A DNA stretch of 64,000 bases from Chaetoceros tenuissimus. Its lineage: Eukaryota; Bacillariophyta; Thalassiosirophyceae; Chaetocerotales; Chaetocerotaceae. The translations under genes and the position numbers were made by a program. The DNA is taken from contig BLLK01000038.1 of assembly GCA_021927905.1 (NCBI GenBank), forward strand, positions 1,612,001 through 1,676,000, read 5' to 3'. This document shows, piece by piece, positions 31,188 to 43,640 of the stretch. The notes beneath the pieces are model-generated. The model was not told the origin of the DNA, did not search any database, and worked only from the letters and a program-made list of their open reading frames with translations. Position 1 is the stretch's first letter. Every line of letters begins with the position of its first letter.

Positions 31188-34100
31188 ATGAAGCTTTTGT
31201 CGTCTCTATCGCTAACTATTGTATTGACGGGTGGTCAATTTACTTTCACGGAAACAACGCCGCTTCAAGCTCAGCCTTGCTCATATGGTAAAGAGATTAT
31301 CAACGGCGAAGTAGTTTGTCGATGTGCTCCAGATGAAGTTCGTTTCTCGATCAATTTAGTCACTGATAATTACCCTCAAGAGACTGAATGGACAATTTCT
31401 ACGTGTGATGGTGATGAGATGATTCAAGGCTCATACGCAAGCAAAAATACTGAGCACAGTGACTCTTATTGCTTAGCAGGCGATCAGGCATATACGTTTG
31501 AAATCATAGATACTTATGGTGACGGTATTTGTTGCGGCTATGGGGGAGGAAACTACGCATTGTATGTCGAGGGACTAGAGGTTTTCAGATCTGAAGGAAC
31601 ATTTGGGTCAAGCGAAGTAACGAAAGTGAATGGAGATTGTACAGCATCATTGGCAAGTCCAAGTATTAGTCCTGTAGCAAGTCTTGTTACTGATGAAACA
31701 TCGGTACCTTCATTCAGCAGTCATATGCCTTCTCTCATCCTATCAAACTCACCATCGTTAAATAAAAGTGGCTTGCCGTCATCTATTCCGACCTCTCTTC
31801 CTTCAAATGAGTATACAAAGCTCCCGTCACTCACTCCATCAAACTCACCGTCATTACAGAATAGTAATGAGCCATCGTCTAGTCCGTTTGGTGGATTTAC
31901 TCTAATGGAAATAAAGCCGCTTCAAGCTCAGCCTTGCTCATATGGTAAAGAGACATTCAACGGTGAAGTAGTTTGTCGATGTGCTCCAGATGAAGTTCGT
32001 TTCTCGGTCAATTTAGTCACTGATAATTACCCTCAAGAGACTAAATGGACACTCTCTACTTGTGAAGGTGATGAGATCCTTCAAAGCTCATATGCAAGTA
32101 GAAATACTGAGCACAATGACTCTTATTGCATAGCAGGCGATCAGGCATATACGTTTGAAATCATAGATACTTATGGCGACGGTATTTGTTGCGGCTATGG
32201 AGAAGGCAACTATACATTGTTTGTCGATGGAATAGAGTTGTTCAGATCTGAAGGAGCATTTAGGTCAAGGGAAGTAACGAAAGTGAATGGAGATTGCTCT
32301 TCTCATTCGGAGCGCCCAAATGAGGCACCATCTACAATTCCAAGCGTCAAAACGAGAATTGACTTGCCGACGACATCTCCTACGAACTCACTGATACCTT
32401 CCATGAAGCCAAGCATATCACATATTCCTTCAAAAATTCCAACTCTTCTTCCATCAAATACACTATCTTTATTTCCTTCAAGTGCCCCCTCACCAACGAC
32501 CGAGTTGTTTGGTACCACATGCATAGACGACGAGTCTTATGAATTTACCTTGAGCAATGGAAATACAGCAGATTGCACTTGGTTCCTGCACTACAATCCT
32601 TTGATTGCTTTTCGAAGGAACATGTATTGTAATGGAAATACCCTTTTAAGATGCAAAAAGAGTTGTGGAAGATGTTCATCAGACGAAATACCATTGGATG
32701 ATGAAAATTTTCAATTCATAATTGACGGTGAATTGCAAACGTGTTCTTGGATCAGTGATAGTTCCAATTCTGATATGTATAATGTATTATCACGCCAAAA
32801 GTCATACTGTCAGCAGAGCTATAACGGAGTTTTGATCGCAGACAAATGTAAACTGTCTTGCTATGAGGCTGCCGTATTGCCGAAGAAGGGATTGCTTATG
32901 AACAAGAATGCTGCTAAAAAGGGCGCGAGTCATTTTGGAGGTTTCATCTCTTGGTATGCAAATTACAAACAAGAACCGTACGAAGGAACCTTTCACCGGG
33001 AATTCATTGATCAACATGGCATTGAATTTGTCCCGATGTTTGCTCAGAACTGGCTAGATCATCCTGATGGAACAAAACGATGCTTCTACGAAGACTATGA
33101 CGTGAACGGGTATGTTCTTCAACGCAACGATGATTTCCCCGTTTGCACACAGCAAGATGCAATTACAATTCTCCAGGAATCCAAAGCAAAGAGCAGTCCA
33201 AACAGTATCCCAATGACCTATGTAATGGGCTGGAACGAGCAATATATCAATCCAAGCACAAAAATGACTCCCAAACATATGGCATATTATTATGCTAAAT
33301 ATTTACAACCAGCTGCGAAAGCAAGCGGCTTGAAAATTGTTTCCCCAACTTTGCATGGTGGAAGTGTAGCATGGTTCGCAGAATTTTTGGATCATTGCTA
33401 CAAAGCAAAAGGTGATGCTCAAAATCCATGTGATATCTTTTCAATGGAAAAATTTGCAATTCATACTTATGATTGTCGCTACGACCTCTGGACAAATTGG
33501 TACAGTGGCAATGGTTCTCGGCTTGTCAAGAAACTTGTGAATGAATTAGAAGCACGGCTTGGAAATGTGGAAAATTGGGAGAACTATGTTCTTGCGAGGC
33601 CATTGTGGATCACAGAAACAAGTTGTTTCAATGAACGAACATCCCCGTCATTCAACTTCGATAATTCGTATGAAACTCCAAAAGCAAACGCAAAGGAGCA
33701 ATGTGAACGCATCACTGGTCAAAGTCAAAGCATACACGGTGATGGTTCTCTTGTTGCTATGGAGAATATCAGTACAATCGAGCGTTATGCATGGTGGACT
33801 ACGTGGCATACAAAGATGAAGGTACGTATATTGATTTAAATATTCTACACTTATTTATAGAAAGTACCACAATATCACCACGAAATACTAACGGATACTT
33901 GTTTCATCTTGAAGCCACACTATCTTACATACAAAGACGGGACAATTACTCAGGTCGGCGAAGCGTACAAACGTATTGGTGATAGTTCTGTGAATTGCGA
34001 ATATCCTGGCACTAAGGTATTCGCAGATGATATTTCTGTCGTAATAACTTCACCTGCAACACTCCTAGACTGTCAAGTTACAAACACGAAAATGGTGAAA

Positions 34101-34436
34101 CTTATGAAACTCGGAGGGAGTGCAACCTTCACTGTGAATGTACCATTGGATGGTAACTATGCTATTAACGTTTCGTATATCTCGGAAGAGCCACGCAATT
34201 TGAAAGTGAAAGTGAATAAAAATGCAGTAGATCCCAATGATGTATTCGCAAAGACTTTTAATTTCTACTCCACTGGTGATAATTCATGGTGTGAAGGCGG
34301 GACAGGATCAACCCATGTTGTTCCGCTTGAGTTGAAGAAGTTCAAAGCTGGTAGTAATACAATTACTTTTGGCAATGATGGTGATGAAGATAGTCCTGTG
34401 ATTGAGTGGATTGCCTTGGTTCCAAAACAAGACTAA
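31188..34436 (+). CDS. Secreted multidomain GH128-like glycoside hydrolase, copy A
   Basis: CDS join(31188..33821,33915..34436), 1,051 residues. Signal peptide (MKLLSSLSLTIVLTGG). Two copies of a Cys-rich domain of about 120 residues (about 30-151 and 247-370, each with YGDGICCGYG and PCSYGKE), joined by Ser/Pro-rich linkers; two ShK-like Cys modules (about 455-575); a Glyco_hydro_cc/GH128-type barrel (about 580-890) with YVMGWNEQY and LWITETSC carrying the candidate acid and nucleophile Glu; and a CBM6/35-like C-terminal beta domain in exon 2. GH128 enzymes cut beta-1,3-glucan, so chrysolaminarin or a cell-wall glucan is a plausible substrate. A second in-frame acceptor at 33860 would add 18 residues but leave a 39-bp intron. 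Confidence 0.85.
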
Positions 34437-34486
34437 AATTATTGCGAACTCAAAGAACTTTGGATCCTTTCCACTAATTATTAAAA

Positions 34487-34890
34487 TTTAGGTTTTAGAA
34501 TTTGTAGGGTGTAACTAGAAATCAGCTTCTACGGGTTGAAATGTCGAAATGATAGTTGGAGTATAGGAGTATGAAGTTTCCAAACTCTTTTCAATCATTT
34601 TGAAATGTTCCAACATTTTCATTTTATTGTAGTTCTATCAAGGCAAAGTCCAATTCTTTGAGATTCAAGAAACCTTTCCCCTTGTTTTCCTCTCTGATCG
34701 TGGTATCTATATACACAAAAACAAATATTTTCATATCTCATTTTGCTTGCTGACATTCAGTTTTATTGGAATGATTCATTTGCCTCGAAAAAGGTTTATA
34801 TCAACAGTCATCATTGCGTTGGCCATGCATCTTAATTCCACATTACATTGCTAAATAAAAGCTTCTAATTATGAAACTACATACCTGAAA
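34487..34890. other. Unique spacer between the two duplicated copies
   Basis: 404 bp not present after copy B. No gene seen. The end near 34850 is the 3' flank of the following LRR pseudogene. Confidence 0.35.
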
Positions 34891-35699
34891 CTACCTCCTA
34901 ATCATTTCTAGCATATATCTTCTCAACATTTTCATCTCATCGATATTCTCCAAATAAGGATTCTCTGCCAAATATTGCAAAGGCGTGATCCCAATCTTGT
35001 TTTCAGCTTGCAACATTTGTGGTCCCTGTTCTCTGACTACTTCATAGATGGCTTCTGAAATTGGTAATGCTTCGTTTTCGTAGGTCGAACAGCAAATACG
35101 ATGAAGAGTGCAGTTTCTTCCATTGTTGATACTTTTGATCCAACCATTAATATCATCATATACTGGATATGTTCCATTTGGTAGTTTCTCAAAAGGAGAC
35201 TTTTCAATTAGTGCAGTCCCTACGATTACATCTTCTTCAAGAACGGTGTGTTGCGGTACACTCAGCATGATCAACTTTGGACAACGTTCAAATGCCGCAT
35301 AACCAATACCTCTACAAGATGACGGAATAAACAATGAAACCAGACTGATGCAGTTAAAGAATGTATCTCTGACAATGTACTGGAGATTCCTTGATAATTT
35401 CACATATACTAGACTTTTGCAATGCATGAAAGCTCCTGATTCAATTGTAATAACTGAATCAGCCATGATGACAGTCTCAATATTTGAACAAGCTAGAAAA
35501 TTTCCATCAGGAATCACCTCCACTCCTGGTAAACGATGATGACTTCCCACGAATCTTTCTCTTCTCGATCATAGATAAGGTACTCTCTAGTAATTCTATC
35601 GTAAAGAACCTCTCCGTTGTAAAAATAAGTTCTCTTTCCTTTGTACATTCGTATCCCCGGTATGAATCGCCGCCACTCCTCTGTCTGAACCCTAATTCT
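34891..35699 (-). pseudogene. BspA-like LRR gene with lost start codon and one frameshift
   Basis: Aligns with the intact 269-residue gene at 44143-44952. The expected ATG is ATT here (about 35697-35699; the next codons read RVQTEEWRRFIPGIRMY). One base is missing near 35531-35533 (CCTGGTAAACGATG against CCTGGTAATACGATG on the plus strand). From there 219 codons are open: LRR blocks VIMADSVITIESGAF, FIPSSCRGIGYAAF, then NGWIKSINNGRN and GITPLQYLAENPYLEN. The left breakpoint of duplication copy B (35634) falls inside its N-terminal part. A shortened product from an internal ATG is conceivable. Confidence 0.7.
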
Positions 35700-38600
35700 T
35701 GAGATCTAGTAAAGTCTCTCTAGTAATACAGTTTCTAGTGAGGATACAATTCAAAAGATCTAGAGTACTGACAGAAATAGATGCAGTGAAATCATCATTG
35801 CGCAATGCTAGAAAAAATGATTGAATAGATATGAAAAAGAAAAGAGGAAGAAAGGGGAAGGAGGCAAAATGGTCTTCAACTGTGCCAAAGTAAGGATTAG
35901 CTCATTAGTTTTTAAAATTTCTACAAGTTTAGCTAAAATGCCATTATTATTAAAATCCATTTTTAGCATTTTTTTGAGATATTTCAGTACCGGTACAATC
36001 TCATTCTTGTAAATGAACTCCCTCGCCAAAATGTTCAGAATTTCTTTTCTTTCACTTTTCCTCGGGTTATCATACGACAGATACACTACAAACTACAAAG
36101 CAAAAATACAAGCTACAAAAAGTTGACATATATTTATATTTTTATCAAAAGAGAAAAGAAGATCATTTACAGCAGCGAGAAATTTTGATTTGAATTCAAT
36201 GCATAGCTGATGAAAGAATATGAAAACATCCCCTCATGCTTCAACTGTTTTCTTCTCAACTACTTACATCTTTGAATATAATATTTAGAAGAGGCAAAAC
36301 AAATTTTGCAACGATATATCATTGAACGATACAACTGTAGGTGAAAGTCGTAATTGAAATAGGATGAAGCTTTTGTCGTCTCTATCGCTAACTATTGTAT
36401 TGACGGGTGGTCAATTTACTTTCACGGAAACAACGCCGCTTCAAGCTCAGCCTTGCTCATATGGTAAAGAGATTATCAACGGCGAAGTAGTTTGTCGATG
36501 TGCTCCAGATGAAGTTCGTTTCTCGATCAATTTAGTCACTGATAATTACCCTCAAGAGACTGAATGGACAATTTCTACGTGTGATGGTGATGAGATGATT
36601 CAAGGCTCATACGCAAGCAAAAATACTGAGCACAGTGACTCTTATTGCTTAGCAGGCGATCAGGCATATACGTTTGAAATCATAGATACTTATGGTGACG
36701 GTATTTGTTGCGGCTATGGGGGAGGAAACTACGCATTGTATGTCGAGGGACTAGAGGTTTTCAGATCTGAAGGAACATTTGGGTCAAGCGAAGTAACGAA
36801 AGTGAATGGAGATTGTACAGCATCATTGGCAAGTCCAAGTATTAGTCCTGTAGCAAGTCTTGTTACTGATGAAACATCGGTACCTTCATTCAGCAGTCAT
36901 ATGCCTTCTCTCATCCTATCAAACTCACCATCGTTAAATAAAAGTGGCTTGCCGTCATCTATTCCGACCTCTCTTCCTTCAAATGAGTATACAAAGCTCC
37001 CGTCACTCACTCCATCAAACTCACCGTCATTACAGAATAGTAATGAGCCATCGTCTAGTCCGTTTGGTGGATTTACTCTAATGGAAATAAAGCCGCTTCA
37101 AGCTCAGCCTTGCTCATATGGTAAAGAGACATTCAACGGTGAAGTAGTTTGTCGATGTGCTCCAGATGAAGTTCGTTTCTCGGTCAATTTAGTCACTGAT
37201 AATTACCCTCAAGAGACTAAATGGACACTCTCTACTTGTGAAGGTGATGAGATCCTTCAAAGCTCATATGCAAGTAGAAATACTGAGCACAATGACTCTT
37301 ATTGCATAGCAGGCGATCAGGCATATACATTTGAAATCATAGATACTTATGGCGACGGTATTTGTTGCGGCTATGGAGAAGGCAACTATACATTGTTTGT
37401 CGATGGAATAGAGTTGTTCAGATCTGAAGGAGCATTTAGGTCAAGGGAAGTAACGAAAGTGAATGGAGATTGCTCTTCTCATTCGGAGCGCCCAAATGAG
37501 GCACCATCTACAATTCCAAGCGTCAAAACGAGAATTGACTTGCCGACGACATCTCCTACGAACTCACTGATACCTTCCATGAAGCCAAGCATATCACATA
37601 TTCCTTCAAAAATTCCAACTCTTCTTCCATCAAATACACTATCTTTATTTCCTTCAAGTGCCCCCTCACCAACGACCGAGTTGTTTGGTACCACATGCAT
37701 AGACGACGAGTCTTATGAATTTACCTTGAGCAATGGAAATACAGCAGATTGCACTTGGTTCCTGCACTACAATCCTTTGATTGCTTTTCGAAGGAACATG
37801 TATTGTAATGGAAATACCCTTTTAAGATGCAAAAAGAGTTGTGGAAGATGTTCATCAGACGAAATACCATTGGATGATGAAAATTTTCAATTCATAATTG
37901 ACGGTGAATTGCAAACGTGTTCTTGGATCAGTGATAGTTCCAATTCTGATATGTATAATGTATTATCACGCCAAAAGTCATACTGTCAGCAGAGCTATAA
38001 CGGAGTTTTGATCGCAGACAAATGTAAACTGTCTTGCTATGAGGCTGCCGTATTGCCGAAGAAGGGATTGCTTATGAACAAGAATGCTGCTAAAAAGGGC
38101 GCGAGTCATTTTGGAGGTTTCATCTCTTGGTATGCAAATTACAAACAAGAACCGTACGAAGGAACCTTTCACCGGGAATTCATTGATCAACATGGCATTG
38201 AATTTGTCCCGATGTTTGCTCAGAACTGGCTAGATCATCCTGATGGAACAAAACGATGCTTCTACGAAGACTATGACGTGAACGGGTATGTTCTTCAACG
38301 CAACGATGATTTCCCCGTTTGCACACAGCAAGATGCAATTACAATTCTCCAGGAATCCAAAGCAAAGAGCAGTCCAAACAGTATCCCAATGACCTATGTA
38401 ATGGGCTGGAACGAGCAATATATCAATCCAAGCACAAAAATGACTCCCAAACATATGGCATATTATTATGCTAAATATTTACAACCAGCTGCGAAAGCAA
38501 GCGGCTTGAAAATTGTTTCCCCAACTTTGCATGGTGGAAGTGTAGCATGGTTCGCAGAATTTTTGGATCATTGCTACAAAGCAAAAGGTGATGCTCAAAA

Positions 38601-39662
38601 TCCATGTGATATCTTTTCAATGGAAAAATTTGCAATTCATACTTATGATTGTCGCTACGACCTCTGGACAAATTGGTACAGTGGCAATGGTTCTCGGCTT
38701 GTCAAGAAACTTGTGAATGAATTAGAAGCACGGCTTGGAAATGTGGAAAATTGGGAGAACTATGTTCTTGCGAGGCCATTGTGGATCACAGAAACAAGTT
38801 GTTTCAATGAACGAACATCCCCGTCATTCAACTTCGATAATTCGTATGAAACTCCAAAAGCAAACGCAAAGGAGCAATGTGAACGCATCACTGGTCAAAG
38901 TCAAAGCATACACGGTGATGGTTCTCTTGTTGCTATGGAGAATATCAGTACAATCGAGCGTTATGCATGGTGGACTACGTGGCATACAAAGATGAAGGTA
39001 CGTATATTGATTTAAATATTCTACACTTATTTATAGAAAGTACCACAATATCACCACGAAATACTAACGGATACTTGTTTCATCTTGAAGCCACACTATC
39101 TTACATACAAAGACGGGACAATTACTCAGGTCGGCGAAGCGTACAAACGTATTGGTGATAGTTCTGTGAATTGCGAATATCCTGGCACTAAGGTATTCGC
39201 AGATGATATTTCTGTCGTAATAACTTCACCTGCAACACTCCTAGACTGTCAAGTTACAAACACGAAAATGGTGAAACTTATGAAACTCGGAGGGAGTGCA
39301 ACCTTCACTGTGAATGTACCATTGGATGGTAACTATGCTATTAACGTTTCGTATATCTCGGAAGAGCCACGCAATTTGAAAGTGAAAGTGAATAAAAATG
39401 CAGTAGATCCCAATGATGTATTCGCAAAGACTTTTAATTTCTACTCCACTGGTGATAATTCATGGTGTGAAGGCGGGACAGGATCAACCCATGTTGTTCC
39501 GCTTGAGTTGAAGAAGTTCAAAGCTGGTAGTAATACAATTACTTTTGGCAATGATGGTGATGAAGATAGTCCTGTGATTGAGTGGATTGCCTTGGTTCCA
39601 AAACAAGACTAAAATTATTGCGAACTCAAAGAACTTTGGATCCTTTCCACTAATTATTAAAA
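35634..39662. repeat. Segmental duplication, copy B (4.03 kb)
   Basis: Partner of 30461-34486. On its left it is continuous with a full-length LRR gene, so this copy keeps the original arrangement, and copy A, whose left edge is a chimera, is the derived one. This polarity is an inference from the joins. Confidence 0.9.
36364..39612 (+). CDS. Secreted multidomain GH128-like glycoside hydrolase, copy B
   Basis: CDS join(36364..38997,39091..39612), 1,051 residues, with the same protein as copy A as far as I could compare; the one base change noticed in the coding region (37328, ACG/ACA, both Thr) is silent. Domain order: signal peptide, two Cys-rich YGDGICCGYG domains with Ser/Pro linkers, ShK-like modules, GH128-type catalytic domain with WNEQY and ITETSC, and a CBM-like C-terminus encoded by exon 2. 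If both copies are real, they double the dose of one secreted enzyme, because about 640 bp of upstream sequence is duplicated too. Confidence 0.85.
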
Positions 39663-40286
39663 CCCACCCAACAAAGTTTAAAATATATGCAAAAACATTT
39701 CAAAATGAAAGAAAGCTTTGATATTAGCTTTTACTTGAAATTATGATGGGGTTGATGATGGCTGATCATGATTTGATAATCCCAATTTGATCAAATAGCC
39801 CAAAATTTGTTCTTTTGACCAATGACCTCACACTATTTTGAGCGAGTTATGCGTTAGTGTATGTCTGTATGTGTGCAACCACTACCTAGTTGAGAACAAG
39901 TAGAAGTTTATTTATGCATTTAATTGAATCATCGCATGGTATATCAAAGAGATATCAAAGATATAGGCACACTTCTCTACATTTCATAGAAAAGGATTAA
40001 GGCAACTCTAAATTTACAGTGATCAACAGATCACACGTACTTCATCGTATGTACGGATGAGAATTTTCAATTATTTGGGAGCAGCGATTGATAGAAGTCA
40101 ATTTTTATTGCAGAAATGGAAAGATCTCACTGAGACGAATCGATAGGTACCCAGACATGTACTGAGAAACTAAAATTGATGGAGAAAAAAATTGTTGAAG
40201 TTTATCGCGTAGCTAGTTAGGCAGATCCCAAAATCCCGAAAACCAAATATGTCAGGCAACCAAATATGTCAGGTCTACTCTACTTA
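39613..40286. other. Spacer left of the transposon
   Basis: No gene seen. The duplication ends at 39662; the rest is unique. A short repeat aatatgtcagg(c/t) occurs twice just before the transposon (around 40245-40275). Confidence 0.35.
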
Positions 40287-40404
40287 AGACCCGTTCTGTC
40301 AATGGCCAGTTTTTCGCCAGTTTTTAGTCGTGCCAGTTTTTTTATGTACACATAACCCGTTTCGTAGCCATTCAAAAAAAACTGGGACGTTATACAACAG
40401 GCAG

Positions 40405-40465
40405 AAAAACTGGGCCAGTTTTAAATACCCTCGGGGGGACCCTATTTAAAACTGGCCCAGTTTTT
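40405..40465. repeat. Subterminal hairpin of the transposon
   Basis: Arms 40405-40427 and 40443-40465 are exact reverse complements (23 bp), around a 15-bp loop that is itself G/C-rich (CCCTCGGGGGGACCC). Both arms contain the AAAACTGG motif found in the terminal repeats, so this may be a transposase or accessory-protein binding site. Confidence 0.85.
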
Positions 40466-40616
40466 GCACGGACAATTATTGACTTCCAGTTTTTTTCTAA
40501 AATGCCTGATAATTCTCCGATGTTGAAAAGATCTTCGTGCACCTCATCATCCTTCATCCTTTTCATCGACAAGTAACATTTAGGTATCACGTAGAGGCAA
40601 TTTATAAATATACACC

Positions 40617-42049
40617 ATGACACGAATTAATCTCATCAGAAATTTGGTGAATCTATATGTATCTTGGACATTCATATTGCAATTATGTATGATTTGCATT
40701 CGCCATTCATTGATCTGTGAAGAGAAAAGCAGAGCTGCACAAGAACGTACTCCAAGGAAGAGGTTTTTGTGGCGAGAATTTGTTGATTCGCTCTCTGATA
40801 AAAACTTCAGAAGAACATTCAGAATGTCCAAAGGGTGCTTTAAGGAGCTTTGTAAAAAGATCAAACATGCAGTTGGCGAGGAAGATTTTAAAAGTGAGGA
40901 GTATATCAGAAGTCTGCATTATTTTGATGATGGAGAATCAATCCTTAATTCAAAAAAGAGGAGAATGTTCTATGCAAATTCTTTCACCACTGGGGGTTAT
41001 ATCTGTGGTGAAGTAAAATTAGCTATTACACTACGGCTACTAGCAGGAGGTTCTTACCTCGATATAGCGGCTCTTTATTGTAGTGGTTATACCTATACCT
41101 ACACAATTTTCCACGACACGATACGAGACTGGATTTGCAACGATAGAGTGATTGCATATCCAGGATTGGCTTATTTTGATGATATAGAGAAGCTTCGATC
41201 TGAGAGTCGTAAATTCCAGACATGTGGATCTCATGGTGGTATTATAAGTGGTTGTATTGGGGCGTTAGATGGATGGTTAGTAAAAATTAGGCGCCCACGA
41301 ACGATGGAGCAGGGCATATTGCTTCTTACTTTAGTCGAAAAGGCTTTTATGCAATTAATGTCCAAGCTATTGTGAACAAAGAAAAGCTTGTTCTTTGGAG
41401 AAGCATTAAGTGTAAAGGGTCAGAGCACGATTCGACCGCTTTCAAAAAGACAACCTTACACAACAAACTTCTTTCAAAATTTCAAGAGCTTCTTGCGATG
41501 GGGTTTTACATTGTTGGTGACTCTGCATATGCCATCAGGTCATTTCTTTTGACACCGTTTGATAATGCATTGCCAAATTCAGCAAAAGATAGTTTCAACT
41601 ATCACCATTCCACTTGCCGCATCTGGGTCGAATGTGCATTTGGTGAGATCGACATGCGTTGGGGCATATTCTGGAAGCCTTTGCAATTCGATCTGGACAA
41701 AAATTTAAAGGTGATTGATGCAGCTATGAGATTGCACAATTACCTTGTTCAAAACCGTGATAATGCTACAAGTGAGATTGAAGAATTTCAAGTGTACGAA
41801 CGTGAAACTGTCGAATTTATCCTTGAAAATCCCTTCGAAAATGTGGGTGTGTTCAATGCACATGAAGAAAATCAAGACAGAGGTCACGATGGTGTAGGAA
41901 GAAGTACCAGAGAAATTGAAGCATGTACGAATGAAGGCAAAAGACTTCGGCAGTTCATTTGTAACAATTTAGAACGGCAAGGAAAAGTCCGACCTAGGTA
42001 TAGCTCACGTTGGAAAAAGGATAAGTTTAATAGGACAAGACAAACATAA
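40617..42049 (+). pseudogene. PIF/Harbinger DDE transposase, split by one frameshift
   Basis: First part 40617-41375 (252 codons), second continuing to 42049. DDE_Tnp_4 signatures: first Asp in GALDGWLVKI, second Asp in VGDSAYAI, Glu in VECAFGEIDMRWG; also GSEHDSTAF and MRLHNYLV. The family text switches frame once around 41300-41320, between IRRPRTM and YFSRKGFYAINV, by a single base, so no complete transposase is read unless an unrecognised intron or frameshifting is used. Everything else is open, which implies recent activity. The nuclease cuts and rejoins the terminal repeats. Confidence 0.85.
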
Positions 42050-42221
42050 CAATAAATAAATTAGAACAATACTTGATTATCACAATTGAAATTTGAATAT
42101 CAAGATTTTATCTTTGATTATCAAATGTAACGTTTTTATCAAGCTTTGATCATATCATTGATTATCAAATGTAACGTTTCCCCTGTCCCTTCTTTCCCCG
42201 CTCTTCCCTTTTTTCCCCTTT

Positions 42222-43640
42222 TTATTCCTCTTCCTCCGAAGATTCATCGTTTTCGTGAATACTTACTTCCCTCTGTTCCAAATCGAGTTCTTCCTCTAAC
42301 CCACCCAATACTCTATTCTGAATCCGTAGAGCTCTTTCCAAACTCTTCTGCTGTCTCACTTTTCGTTTTTTAGAAATATCAGACAGAGCTTCATCCGACT
42401 CCTTTTCCATTTTGTCAAGCCTTGAGTTTAAGTGCACAATTTGCTTCGAGCACTCTGCTGTAGTATTTGCAACTTGAGAATAATATCCAACATCACGCTT
42501 CTTCGCAGATGAGCTATTCCCAGTCACAACAGTACGTGCTGGACTTGCAGGAGGTGGTACATTCGAAAGTTTCTCTAATCCATTGAGTAGTTTTTCATTC
42601 AAATCACTTGTATTTGACATGAAGGCAAGCATATTGTCGTTAAAGGAAGATTTCCGTTTGGTTCGCTTAGATGCTGAAGCAAGTCCAAGACTAGAAGCTG
42701 CAGAGTTAGAATCATCATCATCCTCATTAATCTGTAATTGCTGAGGAAGATCATCAGACTCTGCTTCAAGAACGTATCCCATTGATCGATCCTTCATGAA
42801 GATCCATGTGTATAATGCAGGTGATTGACCATTTGTAAAGTTACTGAACAAATGGTCATTTCGTGGGTTCCAATCCAAGAAATTTTCAGGCTGTCCAGCA
42901 CCACCGCCAGTATCAGTTCTCCATTTACGACACGCTTCTCTGTACACAGGCTTCACTGGATCAATCAAGTGTGTCTTGAAAAAAGTTTGTGGTCGCAATG
43001 TATGCATTTGGATCCTTTGTGGATCGTTTGGGTCAAGGTCATCATATCCGTCCACATCAGAAGCATCACCCCAGTTGGCTGGATGACTAACTACATAGGC
43101 TTCATCATGAAATGCCTGCATTAGGCGAATGCAGCAATTTCGGACGTGGAGAGCTGGGTCATCAACTACAGCACGGTGGTTCTCGTGAGATTTCAAAAGA
43201 GTACATTTCTCAGTCTCAAAGTTTGGATCACATAGAATACCAAAAGCTCTTGCAATATCATTAAGTACAACACCACTAGACTCATTGTGGCGACCCCAAG
43301 CATTTGTCAGTTTGAAGTGAAGATTTTCTTGTGAAAGGGTATAAACACCATCAACAAGCTGTCGTTCGGTATAGATGATATCTCCAATCTTTTTTACAAT
43401 ATTTGTTTTTGATGAAGGTTTTGGTAGGCGTTCAAATCTATCTCTGTGTTGATCCATCAAAGTAAAAAGTTCATTTGCTGCAATCCAAATGTTTTTAAAC
43501 TTCCGATCGTCAGCTGCTTTATATACCTTGGATTTGATAGTTGCATCTAGTACTCCGGTATCGGAAACAGCAGCATTCCATGTATCATCAGTAAGCTGAA
43601 TTGCAGCTATTAAATCTGTTTCAGTGGGCGCAACAGACAT
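42222..43640 (-). CDS. Second gene of the Harbinger element (DNA-binding accessory protein)
   Basis: Intact, 472 residues, convergent with the transposase and ending 172 bp from it. The N-terminal half is mixed alpha (KAADDRKFKNIWIAANELF); there is an acidic Asp run (INEDDDD), a KRTKRKSSF basic patch, and a C-terminal coiled coil (HLNSRLDKMEKESDEALSD... to EEELDLEQREVS). Harbinger elements normally carry a Myb/SANT-like protein that escorts the transposase to the nucleus and its ends; I do not see a clean Myb signature, so the role rests on position. Confidence 0.75.
   Translation of the reverse strand: MSVAPTETDLIAAIQLTDDTWNAAVSDTGVLDATIKSKVYKAADDRKFKNIWIAANELFTLMDQHRDRFERLPKPSSKTNIVKKIGDIIYTERQLVDGVYTLSQENLHFKLTNAWGRHNESSGVVLNDIARAFGILCDPNFETEKCTLLKSHENHRAVVDDPALHVRNCCIRLMQAFHDEAYVVSHPANWGDASDVDGYDDLDPNDPQRIQMHTLRPQTFFKTHLIDPVKPVYREACRKWRTDTGGGAGQPENFLDWNPRNDHLFSNFTNGQSPALYTWIFMKDRSMGYVLEAESDDLPQQLQINEDDDDSNSAASSLGLASASKRTKRKSSFNDNMLAFMSNTSDLNEKLLNGLEKLSNVPPPASPARTVVTGNSSSAKKRDVGYYSQVANTTAECSKQIVHLNSRLDKMEKESDEALSDISKKRKVRQQKSLERALRIQNRVLGGLEEELDLEQREVSIHENDESSEEEE

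Larger units (their letters stand above)
30461..34486. repeat. Segmental duplication, copy A (4.03 kb)
   Basis: Matches 35634-39662 almost base for base, including the intergenic part and the intron. Differences noticed: a 3-bp ATT indel (near 30771 against 35944) and one G/A change (32149 against 37328). Offset is 5173 bp before the indel and 5176 after. Flanks are unrelated on the right (diverge at 34487/39663) and lie in LRR genes on the left. Confidence 0.9.

Noticed and set aside
33861-33914. Alternative acceptor in the GH128-like gene giving 18 more residues
   Set aside because: In frame and open, but it would leave a 39-bp intron, about half the size of every other intron here, and interrupts the conserved W...L.YKDG region.
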